Both the position numbers and the translations under genes were made by a program. Below are positions 37,202-44,767 of a stretch of DNA of 64,000 nucleotides, piece after piece (position 1 is the first letter of the stretch; every line of letters begins with the position of its first letter). The stretch comes from Leptospira sp. (GTDB lineage Bacteria > Spirochaetota > Leptospiria > Leptospirales > Leptospiraceae): assembly GCA_002786225.1 (NCBI GenBank), contig PEQN01000006.1, forward strand, positions 51,743-115,742, given 5' to 3'. The notes beneath the pieces were generated by a model. The model saw only the letters and a program-made list of their open reading frames with translations, searched no databases and was not told where the DNA came from.

Positions 37202-37933
37202 TTAAGAGGCTAATTTCCAGAGTGCCTCATTCTTCCCTTTTTCCATAAGAGCATTCATTGCTTCATGAGTTCTTGCTGATAAGGCCTTCATTCCATCTGC
37301 GAGATTCATTCCTAAGAATTCTTCATGATTGATTGCCTCACCAAACATAACTCTGACTTTCTTATACACAACTCTCTTCTTTATCTCACACACTTCCTTA
37401 GGCATACCCATAAACGCGCGTAAGATGGTAGGAAGTGGATAATCAGATATAGTTTCCTCTATGGGAACTATTGCACTTGGCATCACATCCACTTTGTTTC
37501 GTAAGGAGAAGGCAGCAAATCCATCATGGAAGGGGACCATAGGTGATGAGAAATCGTTCTTAACCATGTAATCATGACCTTCTGGGAAAATTCCAAGAAC
37601 ATCTCCCTTCTTAAATACCTGTTGGACCTTCTTGATACTTGCCATGGAAATATTCCCATCAATCGCCATAGGAATACAACCAGTCTTCTCAACTAGATCT
37701 TTAAACAAAGGAATTCGCATTGTATAATCAGCTGCTATCCATGAAATGTATCTTGGAAAAATTGCACCAATCACAAAAGGATCCATATCAGATCTATGGT
37801 TGCAGGTAAGAATTAATTTGCCAGAAGGTTGGATATGATGAAAACCTAACACATCTGTTTGAACAGCCATATGAAAAAATGGCGTAACAAATTTCTTAAT
37901 TCGACCTACAGTCTTTTTCGCTGAGTCATCCAT
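37202..37933 (-). CDS. 1-acyl-glycerol-3-phosphate acyltransferase-like (PlsC family)
   Basis: A 243-aa membrane-associated acyltransferase. Motif I HX4D is present: Asn-His46-Arg-Ser-Asp-Met-Asp51. Motif III is FPEGHDY (116-122, where Thr/Ser is usual after PEG). AIVPIEE is the motif IV-like stretch. PlsC makes phosphatidic acid from lysophosphatidic acid; family members also acylate other lipids. It lies 58 bp before the lipoprotein gene and 3 bp after a 101-aa gene. Confidence 0.85.
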   Translation of the reverse strand: MDDSAKKTVGRIKKFVTPFFHMAVQTDVLGFHHIQPSGKLILTCNHRSDMDPFVIGAIFPRYISWIAADYTMRIPLFKDLVEKTGCIPMAIDGNISMASIKKVQQVFKKGDVLGIFPEGHDYMVKNDFSSPMVPFHDGFAAFSLRNKVDVMPSAIVPIEETISDYPLPTILRAFMGMPKEVCEIKKRVVYKKVRVMFGEAINHEEFLGMNLADGMKALSARTHEAMNALMEKGKNEALWKLAS

Positions 37934-37936
37934 TCT

Positions 37937-38242
37937 TTATTCGTCCCCTAAAATCTTATTCCACCATTTTTGGTTTTTCTCTTTAGAAGAAGTAGAATCT
38001 CCTGATTTGGGAGTGGATGAGTCAGCAGATTGAGACTTAGAAGAATAGGATTGTTGTTCAAATTGCTCCATTTTCCTTCTAGCTGCTTGGGAGGATTGGG
38101 GAATTGCTTTACGGATTTCTTCTATTTCTCTCTGAGCGCTCGCACTTGATTTTATAAAAGTTCTTATTTCATCCCATTGGTCATCGATATCATTGCCATA
38201 TCGTACAAAATTCATTAAATCGATTCGATCGTAATTCGCCAT
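37937..38242 (-). CDS. hypothetical protein with Ser/Gln-rich tail
   Basis: A 101-aa protein. The first 60 residues are charged and helical (YDRIDLMNFVRYGNDIDDQWDEIRTF). The last 40 are Ser/Lys/Gln-rich low complexity (SYSSKSQSADSSTPKSGDSTSSKEK) ending in WWNKILGDE. No signal or membrane segment. Spaced 3 bp from the PlsC-like gene, hence likely its operon leader gene. Function unknown. Confidence 0.62.
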   Translation of the reverse strand: MANYDRIDLMNFVRYGNDIDDQWDEIRTFIKSSASAQREIEEIRKAIPQSSQAARRKMEQFEQQSYSSKSQSADSSTPKSGDSTSSKEKNQKWWNKILGDE

Positions 38243-38395
38243 AACTATTCCTATATCTCCATCAAAACCTTGCTACAAAGAGAATAGGGAATCAACTTAA
38301 TTTTTATTTTCAGAAAGAAATTCTATTCAGATCCATTGAAGAATGAGGGGTATAATTTCCGAAATTTAAAATAAAAAAAGAATTAAGGAAGATAG

Positions 38396-38566
38396 ATGGA
38401 AATCAGACATAACTCAGAAAATAAGGAAGCAGAGCCGAATCCAAAAAAGGATCATGGTCATGGAAAACTCATTCCTTTTCCTAAAAAACTACCAGTTAGT
38501 TCTTCAAAAATTAAGGTGCTCTTTCAATCTGTCTTTCAGGGAGAAAATAAATCCGATATCTTATGA
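38396..38566 (+). CDS. 56-aa small protein coupled to a lipoprotein gene
   Basis: A short gene beginning with ATG at 38396 behind AAGGAA (about 7 nt upstream). The product begins MEIRHNSENKEAEPNPKK, has a His-containing patch (DHGHGK) and a basic middle (FPKKLPVSSSKIKVLFQSVFQG), and no membrane segment. Its TGA overlaps the ATG of the next gene by four bases (ATGA), a strong sign that it is really translated. Function unknown. Confidence 0.65.
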   Translation: MEIRHNSENKEAEPNPKKDHGHGKLIPFPKKLPVSSSKIKVLFQSVFQGENKSDIL

Positions 38567-39054
38567 AATTTTTTAGTAACTTTCACAAAACCATCATCCT
38601 TGCAATATGCATTATTTCTCTGCAATACTGTTCAACCTTCGGTTTGGTATCCTCCGAAGAGCGAAAGTTTTCACAGGAATCGGTAAACAAATCCTACACA
38701 GCGAAAAGATCCTTTCTCAAAGCAAAACAATGGTTTACCTATAGACTTGAGGGTGCAAAAAGCAAAATTATTCTGGATAGTCCCAGTGAAGGAAAACTGG
38801 AAGGAATAGGTTTCTTAAAATGCCGAGTGCCCTATGGAGTGGAAGAGGTAGATGTAGAATTTCATGAATTCAAATATAAGTTTCAATTGAATGAACCTAA
38901 GGTTACTTTTTCAGTTGAAGATATCTATTCCTATTCTCTAGATCCTAATGATATAGTTATCAGCTACGGTCCTCGTAACAAAAGAGAAGCAGTAGCTACA
39001 ATCCGTTTGTGCTTTGAGCCACTTGCAGAAGATTTGTTTACTTATATCCAATAA
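38563..39054 (+). CDS. predicted lipoprotein, 163 aa
   Basis: The N-terminal signal ends in Cys23 (CIISLQYC), a good spirochaete lipobox. The mature part is beta-rich (KIILDSPSEGKLEGIGFLKCRVP, EVDVEFHEFKYKFQLNEPKVTF). No family recognised. Its ATG lies inside the stop of the 56-aa gene, so the pair is one translational unit. It is convergent with the GPH symporter gene 21 bp away. Confidence 0.72.
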   Translation: MKFFSNFHKTIILAICIISLQYCSTFGLVSSEERKFSQESVNKSYTAKRSFLKAKQWFTYRLEGAKSKIILDSPSEGKLEGIGFLKCRVPYGVEEVDVEFHEFKYKFQLNEPKVTFSVEDIYSYSLDPNDIVISYGPRNKREAVATIRLCFEPLAEDLFTYIQ

Positions 39055-39074
39055 AATTATGAATAAGAAATGAA

Positions 39075-40490
39075 TTAAGAAGACTGTTCTTTCCGTAATT
39101 TTCTTTGGTTCTTTTTCTCTAACAATAATTGTATCCTCTTGTGGTTCTCTGAATTGAGAGGCATCCATAAGAATACAATTGCACCTATGATAAAAAAGAA
39201 TCCAACCACTGGTCCAAAGACTACAGCCAAGCGCCATCCAACTTCTGCAGTCTGTTCCGTACTACCTTGCACTAAGCCAATGATATCTAAAATGAATCCT
39301 GAGACAGCAAGTCCTATGGCTTGAGCAAATTTGGTTCCCATTTTCCAGAAACCAAAATACAAACCTTCCTTGCTTTCACCAGTCATAAGCTCATCATAAT
39401 CAACAATATCAGCAACCAATGAATCCAATAGAAAAATGGAACCAGCACAAATACCACCTACTATAGCAGTGATTAAAGGATAGTAAGAATTTCCATATGG
39501 ATACAAGGGATAGGCAATCATAGTAATCAATCCAAGCATCAATATTCCAAAAAAAGCAGGTCTTTTCTTCCCATAACGATTGGATAGTAAAACCCAAATT
39601 GGAATAGAAACTATAATTACCACAAAGAATGGAAATAATATCTTTAGGACTACATCTGATTCTTTTAATCCCAATCGAAATTTATAATAAAAAAGCGCAA
39701 TTGATGTGTTAAAAGTTCGCCCGAAGGTAGCTATGATAAAAGCAAGTATCAAAGGAAAAAAAACTTTATTTCGAAACACTTGAGAGAAATTCTTTAAGAA
39801 AATTGATAAACTAATATTAGTTTGCTGCTTAGAATGGATTTTTTGCGGAATGCTTTTGGAACCTGTCACGAAAAAAGTAGCAAGTCCCGAAAAGCAAACC
39901 ATTCCACCTATGGCCCAAGCAGAAATAGATCTTGCATATTTTATATTTTCTTTATTGGATTCATCACCCAAAGATTGCAGTATGATAGCAGGAAGAATCA
40001 TACCGAATAGTATACCAATATTTGAGAAGAACAATCTCCAACCAAATATTTCCGTTCGATCTGAACTCTCATTGGAAAGTTCTCCACCTAGTGCTAGGTG
40101 GGGAACAGAAAGAATAGTCATAGCCGTATTAACAATAACATAAACAACTAATAGATAAGTAAAAAGTAAATATTGCTCTTGGATATTCGGAGCTGTGAAC
40201 AAAAAGCCTATCGAAAGACCAAGAAAGATAGAGCCTGCAAAAATATAAGGTCTACGACTCCCCCATCGACTCCTTGTGCGATCCGAAATCAATCCCATCA
40301 ATGGATCCGAGACGGCATCCCAAATTACAGAGATTGCTAAGGCTATACCAGCTAGGCTAGAATTCAGTCCCAAGACTTGGGTGAAATGCTCGAGTAGATA
40401 GAGCTGTGTAATAATTTGGGTAGCAGTAATTCCCATTTCCGCAAAACCAAATCCGGCTTTAATCTTTCTAGGTAATTTAGAATTGGACAT
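39075..40490 (-). CDS. GPH family (MelB-like) sugar:cation symporter
   Basis: A 471-aa transporter with about 12 membrane segments. The family signatures are at the N-terminus: GFGFAEMGITATQIITQLYLLEHFT, then the cation-site helix with IWDAVSDPLMGLISDRTRSRWGSRRPYI (Asp residues of the MelB Na+/H+ site). A second Asp-rich segment (IFLLDSLVADIVDYDELMTGESKEGLYFG) lies at about 340. Substrate is probably a glycoside or pentoside, not determinable by eye. It might feed the GH1 enzyme encoded far upstream. Confidence 0.88.
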   Translation of the reverse strand: MSNSKLPRKIKAGFGFAEMGITATQIITQLYLLEHFTQVLGLNSSLAGIALAISVIWDAVSDPLMGLISDRTRSRWGSRRPYIFAGSIFLGLSIGFLFTAPNIQEQYLLFTYLLVVYVIVNTAMTILSVPHLALGGELSNESSDRTEIFGWRLFFSNIGILFGMILPAIILQSLGDESNKENIKYARSISAWAIGGMVCFSGLATFFVTGSKSIPQKIHSKQQTNISLSIFLKNFSQVFRNKVFFPLILAFIIATFGRTFNTSIALFYYKFRLGLKESDVVLKILFPFFVVIIVSIPIWVLLSNRYGKKRPAFFGILMLGLITMIAYPLYPYGNSYYPLITAIVGGICAGSIFLLDSLVADIVDYDELMTGESKEGLYFGFWKMGTKFAQAIGLAVSGFILDIIGLVQGSTEQTAEVGWRLAVVFGPVVGFFFIIGAIVFLWMPLNSENHKRIQLLLEKKNQRKLRKEQSS

Positions 40491-40666
40491 ATATTTTATA
40501 AGAAAAGCAAGAACCTATATTGATTCTTATAACATAGAGTATTAAGCATAATGTTTTGTATATACTTATCTTTTCAATAAATGCTAAGTTGCAAAATTAA
40601 AATATTCTATCTTGAATGAAAATTAGTATGGTTCTTTTTTATACAATTTAGTTATTGTTTATCTAT

Positions 40667-41914
40667 ATGAGCAATCAGCTAAAAGTTTTATTTTTTGATT
40701 GGATGTCTGAGAATGGTGCAAAATACGATAAGCCAGAAGACTATATCTATTATTTTATCCAGTTCCTTAATTCAAACGGATTGCAAATCAATAGAGTCTC
40801 TTTAGGTGGTGCTGCCTTACATCCTGAAATTGAAGCCTTCGGTTTCACATTTACAGATGAAATCATTGGAGAGTCAACAGTCCCTTTTACAGATCCCCTG
40901 ATGGTAAGTAGTATTTACGTGAATTATCCTAAAGGTAATATTTTAAAAATGCGCTTTAGAGCTGGTATTCGTATGGGAGAAGGCTTCAAGAATAGTCCCA
41001 TCCCAGTTCTCTGGGAAAAAAAAGAACCAATTCATATTCCAATTTATAAAACGGAATCAAACGAGTATCCCATCATAGAAGATCTCAGAAAAAAGGGAGC
41101 TACCGAATACTACGCACAACCCTTGTTACTCAACCAAGGTGTGATGTCATATATAAGTTTATCTTCCAATCTAACATCTGGATTCAATGAAGAAACAGTT
41201 GCAACTCTTAAACAAATTTTAGAAATATTTGCAATGGGATGGCTACGCTTTCGCCAAAATGAAATGATCAGTTCTTTGCTATCCCTTTATTTGGGTCCTA
41301 TGACAGGTCCTCAAGTCCTCGCAGGAAAAATACGCAGAGGCGATGTTGAGACAAAAGAAGCAGTGATATGGTTTTCCGATATTAGAGATTATACTTCCAT
41401 TTCTAGTAATTATCCTACGGAAGAAGTCATACAATGGCTGAATGACTACTACCAAGAACAAATTTCCAACATACACAAATTTGGTGGCGAAGTATTAAAA
41501 ATCATGGGCGATGGTATGCTTGCGATCTTCCCTACTGATGAAAGTCGAAATATTAAAACTATGGCTAGAAGAGCAGTGATTGCATATTTACAATCTAAGG
41601 AATTCTTAAAGAATCAAAATCTTATCCGTAAGAAAGAATCGAAACCAATTCTTGCACATGGGATCGCCCTCCATCACGGAAAAGTTCAATATGGTAACAT
41701 TGGATCACAAGATCGTTTAGATTTCACTATCATTGGTAGCGATGTGAATTTGACATCTAGAATCTCTTCGCACTGCGGAAAATACGAAAGAGATCTATTG
41801 CTATCAGCTTCTTTTGCAAAGCTCGTGAAGAATCATACAATCTTAATTGAAGAAAATGTTAACTTTAAAGGTCTTACAAAACCAGAAAATATTTATAGTC
41901 TTTCATCAAGATAG
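40667..41914 (+). CDS. adenylate/guanylate cyclase with N-terminal GAF-like region
   Basis: ATG at 40667 chosen; TTG at 40655 also in frame. About 415 aa. The N-terminal 210 residues are soluble and alternate strand and helix, as in a GAF-like sensor. The C-terminal half is a class III cyclase: WFSDIRDYTSISS (metal Asp pair), GGEVLKIMGDGMLAIFP, and DFTIIGSDVNLTSRI (Asn/Arg for transition state). A Lys in VLKIMGDG and Asp in LDFTIIG are consistent with ATP as substrate. It makes cAMP in the cytosol. No membrane anchor. Confidence 0.88.
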   Translation: MSNQLKVLFFDWMSENGAKYDKPEDYIYYFIQFLNSNGLQINRVSLGGAALHPEIEAFGFTFTDEIIGESTVPFTDPLMVSSIYVNYPKGNILKMRFRAGIRMGEGFKNSPIPVLWEKKEPIHIPIYKTESNEYPIIEDLRKKGATEYYAQPLLLNQGVMSYISLSSNLTSGFNEETVATLKQILEIFAMGWLRFRQNEMISSLLSLYLGPMTGPQVLAGKIRRGDVETKEAVIWFSDIRDYTSISSNYPTEEVIQWLNDYYQEQISNIHKFGGEVLKIMGDGMLAIFPTDESRNIKTMARRAVIAYLQSKEFLKNQNLIRKKESKPILAHGIALHHGKVQYGNIGSQDRLDFTIIGSDVNLTSRISSHCGKYERDLLLSASFAKLVKNHTILIEENVNFKGLTKPENIYSLSSR

Positions 41915-41956
41915 ATTAAAGAAGATATATATTAACATCGATATTCTTTTCTAAAA

Positions 41957-42793
41957 TTAAAATGATTTAATTTCACCAAAAGCAAATCTATCAGTCTTCA
42001 TTAAGATATCTTGGAGGTTTGCACCTTTTCCTTTCAATGGATCTATTGCTTTAATCAGTTTTGCTCGCATCTCATACAACTCATCACGATTGTATTTCTT
42101 TGAACCTTTAACAAAATCGATTTGATTCAATTGAATTTGTGTATCTTGCTTAGGATTGAAAGCTCCATTTAGTTCGGAACATTGGTTGCAGACTCCTTCT
42201 TTTCGAATCAAGGCACAACGATCATCAAAGATTTGAACCATCATTTTCCTTGCGTCTTGCAGAAGATGTTTTGTGATATCAATTGATTTTTCCAAGATCA
42301 AAGCTATATCCTTAATTGAGAAATCATATACATCCTTTAATATCAAAGCTATCTGTCTTTCGATTGGAAGAGTTTTGGACATGCAAGTGAAACAATGATT
42401 GATATGATCTCGTATTTCAAAGGCTTCTTCTTCAGATTCGTGCCGTACTTTTTGAATTTTATCCCAAACACTTGGATCACTCATAGCCAGAGCTTTGCCT
42501 TGGGATTTTATATCTACCGTCCAACGTTTGCGTTGTCTCAACAAATCATATGCTAGGTTTGTAGCGATTGAAAATACCCAAGTCTTAATTGAAGATTTAT
42601 TTTGGAAAGATTTAAGATTGGAATATGCTTTGAGATAGCTTTCCTGGCTTATATCTTCTGCTTCATCAAAATCTGTCAGCAATCGATATAAATACGATTT
42701 TAATTGGTCATGAAATCCTAAAAATATCTTTTGGAAAGCATTTGCATCACCGCCAATTGCGAGATCCAATAATTCTTGGTAAGTTGAATCCAT
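41957..42793 (-). CDS. ECF sigma factor with internal HX3CX2C motif
   Basis: A 278-aa extracytoplasmic-function sigma factor. Region sigma2 covers about 18-90 (DFDEAEDISQESYLKAY, TWVFSIATNLAYDLLRQRKR). Region sigma4 covers about 140-190 (LPIERQIALILKDVYDFSIKDIALIL). Between them lies His130-x3-Cys134-x2-Cys137 (DHINHCFTCMSKTLP), the pattern of zinc-binding anti-sigma (ZAS) proteins. A further Cys193...Cys202-x2-Cys205 set (VCNQCSEL) follows sigma4 with a 75-residue extension. The metal or thiol sites may sense redox or metal directly. It is divergent from a lipoprotein gene across 149 bp. No separate anti-sigma gene is adjacent. Confidence 0.85.
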   Translation of the reverse strand: MDSTYQELLDLAIGGDANAFQKIFLGFHDQLKSYLYRLLTDFDEAEDISQESYLKAYSNLKSFQNKSSIKTWVFSIATNLAYDLLRQRKRWTVDIKSQGKALAMSDPSVWDKIQKVRHESEEEAFEIRDHINHCFTCMSKTLPIERQIALILKDVYDFSIKDIALILEKSIDITKHLLQDARKMMVQIFDDRCALIRKEGVCNQCSELNGAFNPKQDTQIQLNQIDFVKGSKKYNRDELYEMRAKLIKAIDPLKGKGANLQDILMKTDRFAFGEIKSF

Positions 42794-42918
42794 TATTTTA
42801 TTCCCTACTTTGTAAAATTTTCTTAGGCAATTATTTTGCTATAACTTTCAGACGATTGAGCCTAGAAATACGAGCGAAATTCAATCTCGCCCATTTTTTG
42901 ATCCTGACTCGTCGGAAA

Positions 42919-42934
42919 CCTAAACGAATTTAGG
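42919..42934 (+). promoter_or_regulatory. hairpin covering the ribosome binding site of the lipoprotein gene
   Basis: CCTAAA-CGAA-TTTAGG forms a 6-bp stem whose right arm overlaps the TAGGAG Shine-Dalgarno (42931-42936), 7 nt before the ATG at 42943. Folding would hide part of the ribosome site. A small stem of this kind is a plausible translational control, but its strength was not measured. Confidence 0.4.
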
Positions 42935-42942
42935 AGAATTTT

Positions 42943-43584
42943 ATGAAAATAAAAACAACAATTGCAACCTATTTTAAGAAAACGAAAAGAATCTTAACCA
43001 ACCTAGTGCTTCTTTTTATTCTTACCTTTGGTGCAGCAGCCTGCCAATCCAACCAAACCTCTCAGTTGGAAATCAATCAACTCAATGCATTGAATGGAAC
43101 TTATATAGATCCAATTCCATATGAGTATGGACAAGGTGTTTATGGAAAGAGAGAATTCACTTTTAAGAACGGAAGCTGGACTTTAGATTTTGTGTTGGCA
43201 TTAGATCCAAAATTGAATACCAAGGTCTTTCGATTTAGAACATTGGGTTCCTATGAAATCTTAAGACCTTCTGCAAATCTACCTCAGGCTTATGAAGCAA
43301 ATTTCAAAGAAGACAAGAAATTTGTTACTTTGCTGACCCAAGATAAGGGACTCGCCCAAGCTTTTGGACTCATGAGTTGTAGTTTAGCTATTGGTATTGA
43401 AAAAGATATATCCAAAGAAGGATGTTCTCTTTGGAAATCAGTCAAGGATTGTCCCATAGACCATGATCTCGTGAAACTTGATAAAGATGGCAAACTCTAT
43501 TTTGGAGTTAGACCCAAGGATAATAATATGTGTAAAGAAGAATTCAGACCCACATCTCTAACACCACCAACGATTAGAATGTAA
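42943..43584 (+). CDS. predicted lipoprotein divergent from the ECF sigma gene
   Basis: A 213-aa protein with a basic N-terminus, a hydrophobic core and lipobox LTFGAAAC (Cys34). The mature part is beta-rich in its first half (YGKREFTFKNGSWTLDFVLALDP) and contains three later Cys (MSCSLAIG, EGCSLW, KDCPID). No family recognised. Shine-Dalgarno TAGGAG precedes the ATG. Because it is divergent from the ECF sigma gene it is the first candidate target of that sigma factor. Confidence 0.75.
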   Translation: MKIKTTIATYFKKTKRILTNLVLLFILTFGAAACQSNQTSQLEINQLNALNGTYIDPIPYEYGQGVYGKREFTFKNGSWTLDFVLALDPKLNTKVFRFRTLGSYEILRPSANLPQAYEANFKEDKKFVTLLTQDKGLAQAFGLMSCSLAIGIEKDISKEGCSLWKSVKDCPIDHDLVKLDKDGKLYFGVRPKDNNMCKEEFRPTSLTPPTIRM

Positions 43585-43591
43585 TAAATAT

Positions 43592-43905
43592 TCATAAATA
43601 GAATCTTTTAATCTTCAAAGGAGCTTGAAGTTTCCCAATCGGTGGTGCACTGTATATAAGATATTTCTGCGATCTTTCAGAATACAATCTTGCTGCCTCA
43701 TCTTGGTCAATTTGGGAAACCATTGTTTCGAAAAGATTAGAAGATTCTTGAAAATCTCTTGAAAGTATCTCAGCCTGATGAATACCAATTCCTATAGAAA
43801 AGGCTTGCTTTGCTTTTTCAACTCAATGCAAATTGCAATCATTCACCACGCGGTGCATTTCTATTGATGTATTTATAGATTCTTTGAGGATATATCGCCA
43901 AACTT
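43592..43905 (-). pseudogene. relic of a class III cyclase C-terminus
   Basis: Minus-strand frames translate to pieces of a cyclase domain: MHRVVNDCNLH, a TGA, then VEKAKQAFSIGIGIHQAEIL. IGIGIH with a residue pair before an acidic or Gly position is a hallmark of class III cyclases. The frame then runs for about 50 residues to a TAA-free end at 43592 (ending in KIKRFYL, stop TGA). An upstream TAA and TGA break it, and the N-terminal two-thirds of the domain are missing. It is a decayed fragment and not a working gene. Confidence 0.6.
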
Positions 43906-43942
43906 CCATTTGAGAATATTAAAGAACTAATTTAGAATTAAA

Positions 43943-44617
43943 TTATTTATAAATTGTGTTCAACCAATTAATGCACACTTTTGCTAGATCTTCTCCACAA
44001 TCTTCTTGGAGAAAATTTCGCCCATCTTTTATTGTAGTATGAGGTTGTCCTTTGGCAGCAGGAATTTTTCTTCGAAAAAATAAATCTGCTCGATTCATAA
44101 TTGGATCTTGATCGCTAAATGCAGTTAAGATTAGAAAGCATCAGGTAATTTATTATCTCCCGTTGGTAAGAAGGTGTTTGCTGTGGTAATGGGATGAAAG
44201 AGATTTTGATTTTCTGCAGCCATTCTGAGACCGAGTAAACCTCCACAATCTTGGCAGATCAAATTGATCCCAGTTAATTGCAATTCTTGGACAAAATGAA
44301 CCAACCATTCAATATGAATGGCGTAGTTAAAAACCTCTCGGTTTAAGGGTTAGTCACTTTTCCCAAAACCTATTAAATCTGGAGCTATGGATTGATAATC
44401 TGCTTCTGTAAATAACGGAATCATTTTTTTATAAAGAAATGACCAGGATGGTTCACCATATAACATTAAAACTATCTTATAAGAAGAGCCATTTTCATCT
44501 AAATAGTGAGTGCATCCTAAGATTCCCAGGATTTACTTGAAGATAGTTTTCCTTAAAATTGTATCCTAGCAAGTTAGCAAATCTTTCTTCTGGTGTTCTT
44601 TTAAATTCTATTTGTAC
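43943..44617 (-). pseudogene. haloalkane dehalogenase pseudogene
   Basis: Three minus-strand frames together rebuild a haloalkane dehalogenase. N-terminal part: RTPEERFANL...NYLQVNPG, then a frameshift near 44515. Middle: LMLYGEPSWSFLYKKMIP, PDLIGFGKSD, an in-frame TAA at 44352-44350 where Lys is expected (KSDKP), then nucleophile region CQDCGG and ANTFLPTGD. A second frameshift near 44130 is followed by FSDQDPIMNR and GRNFLQED to the stop at 43943. The catalytic His before FLQED is Asn. Two shifts, one nonsense codon and the lost His mean the gene is dead. The family cleaves carbon-halogen bonds. Confidence 0.8.
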
Positions 44618-44767
44618 CTAGTTGTAAGATTTAGAATTTTAAGTTCAAGCATAAACTATTTTAGATCCATTCGATCTTAATTTGGAAGGTTTCTAAATTT
44701 CTATTCAGATTTTATATATTTAAGCGAAAAATAGATGTCTAAAACATAAACTTTACAGAATTATAAT

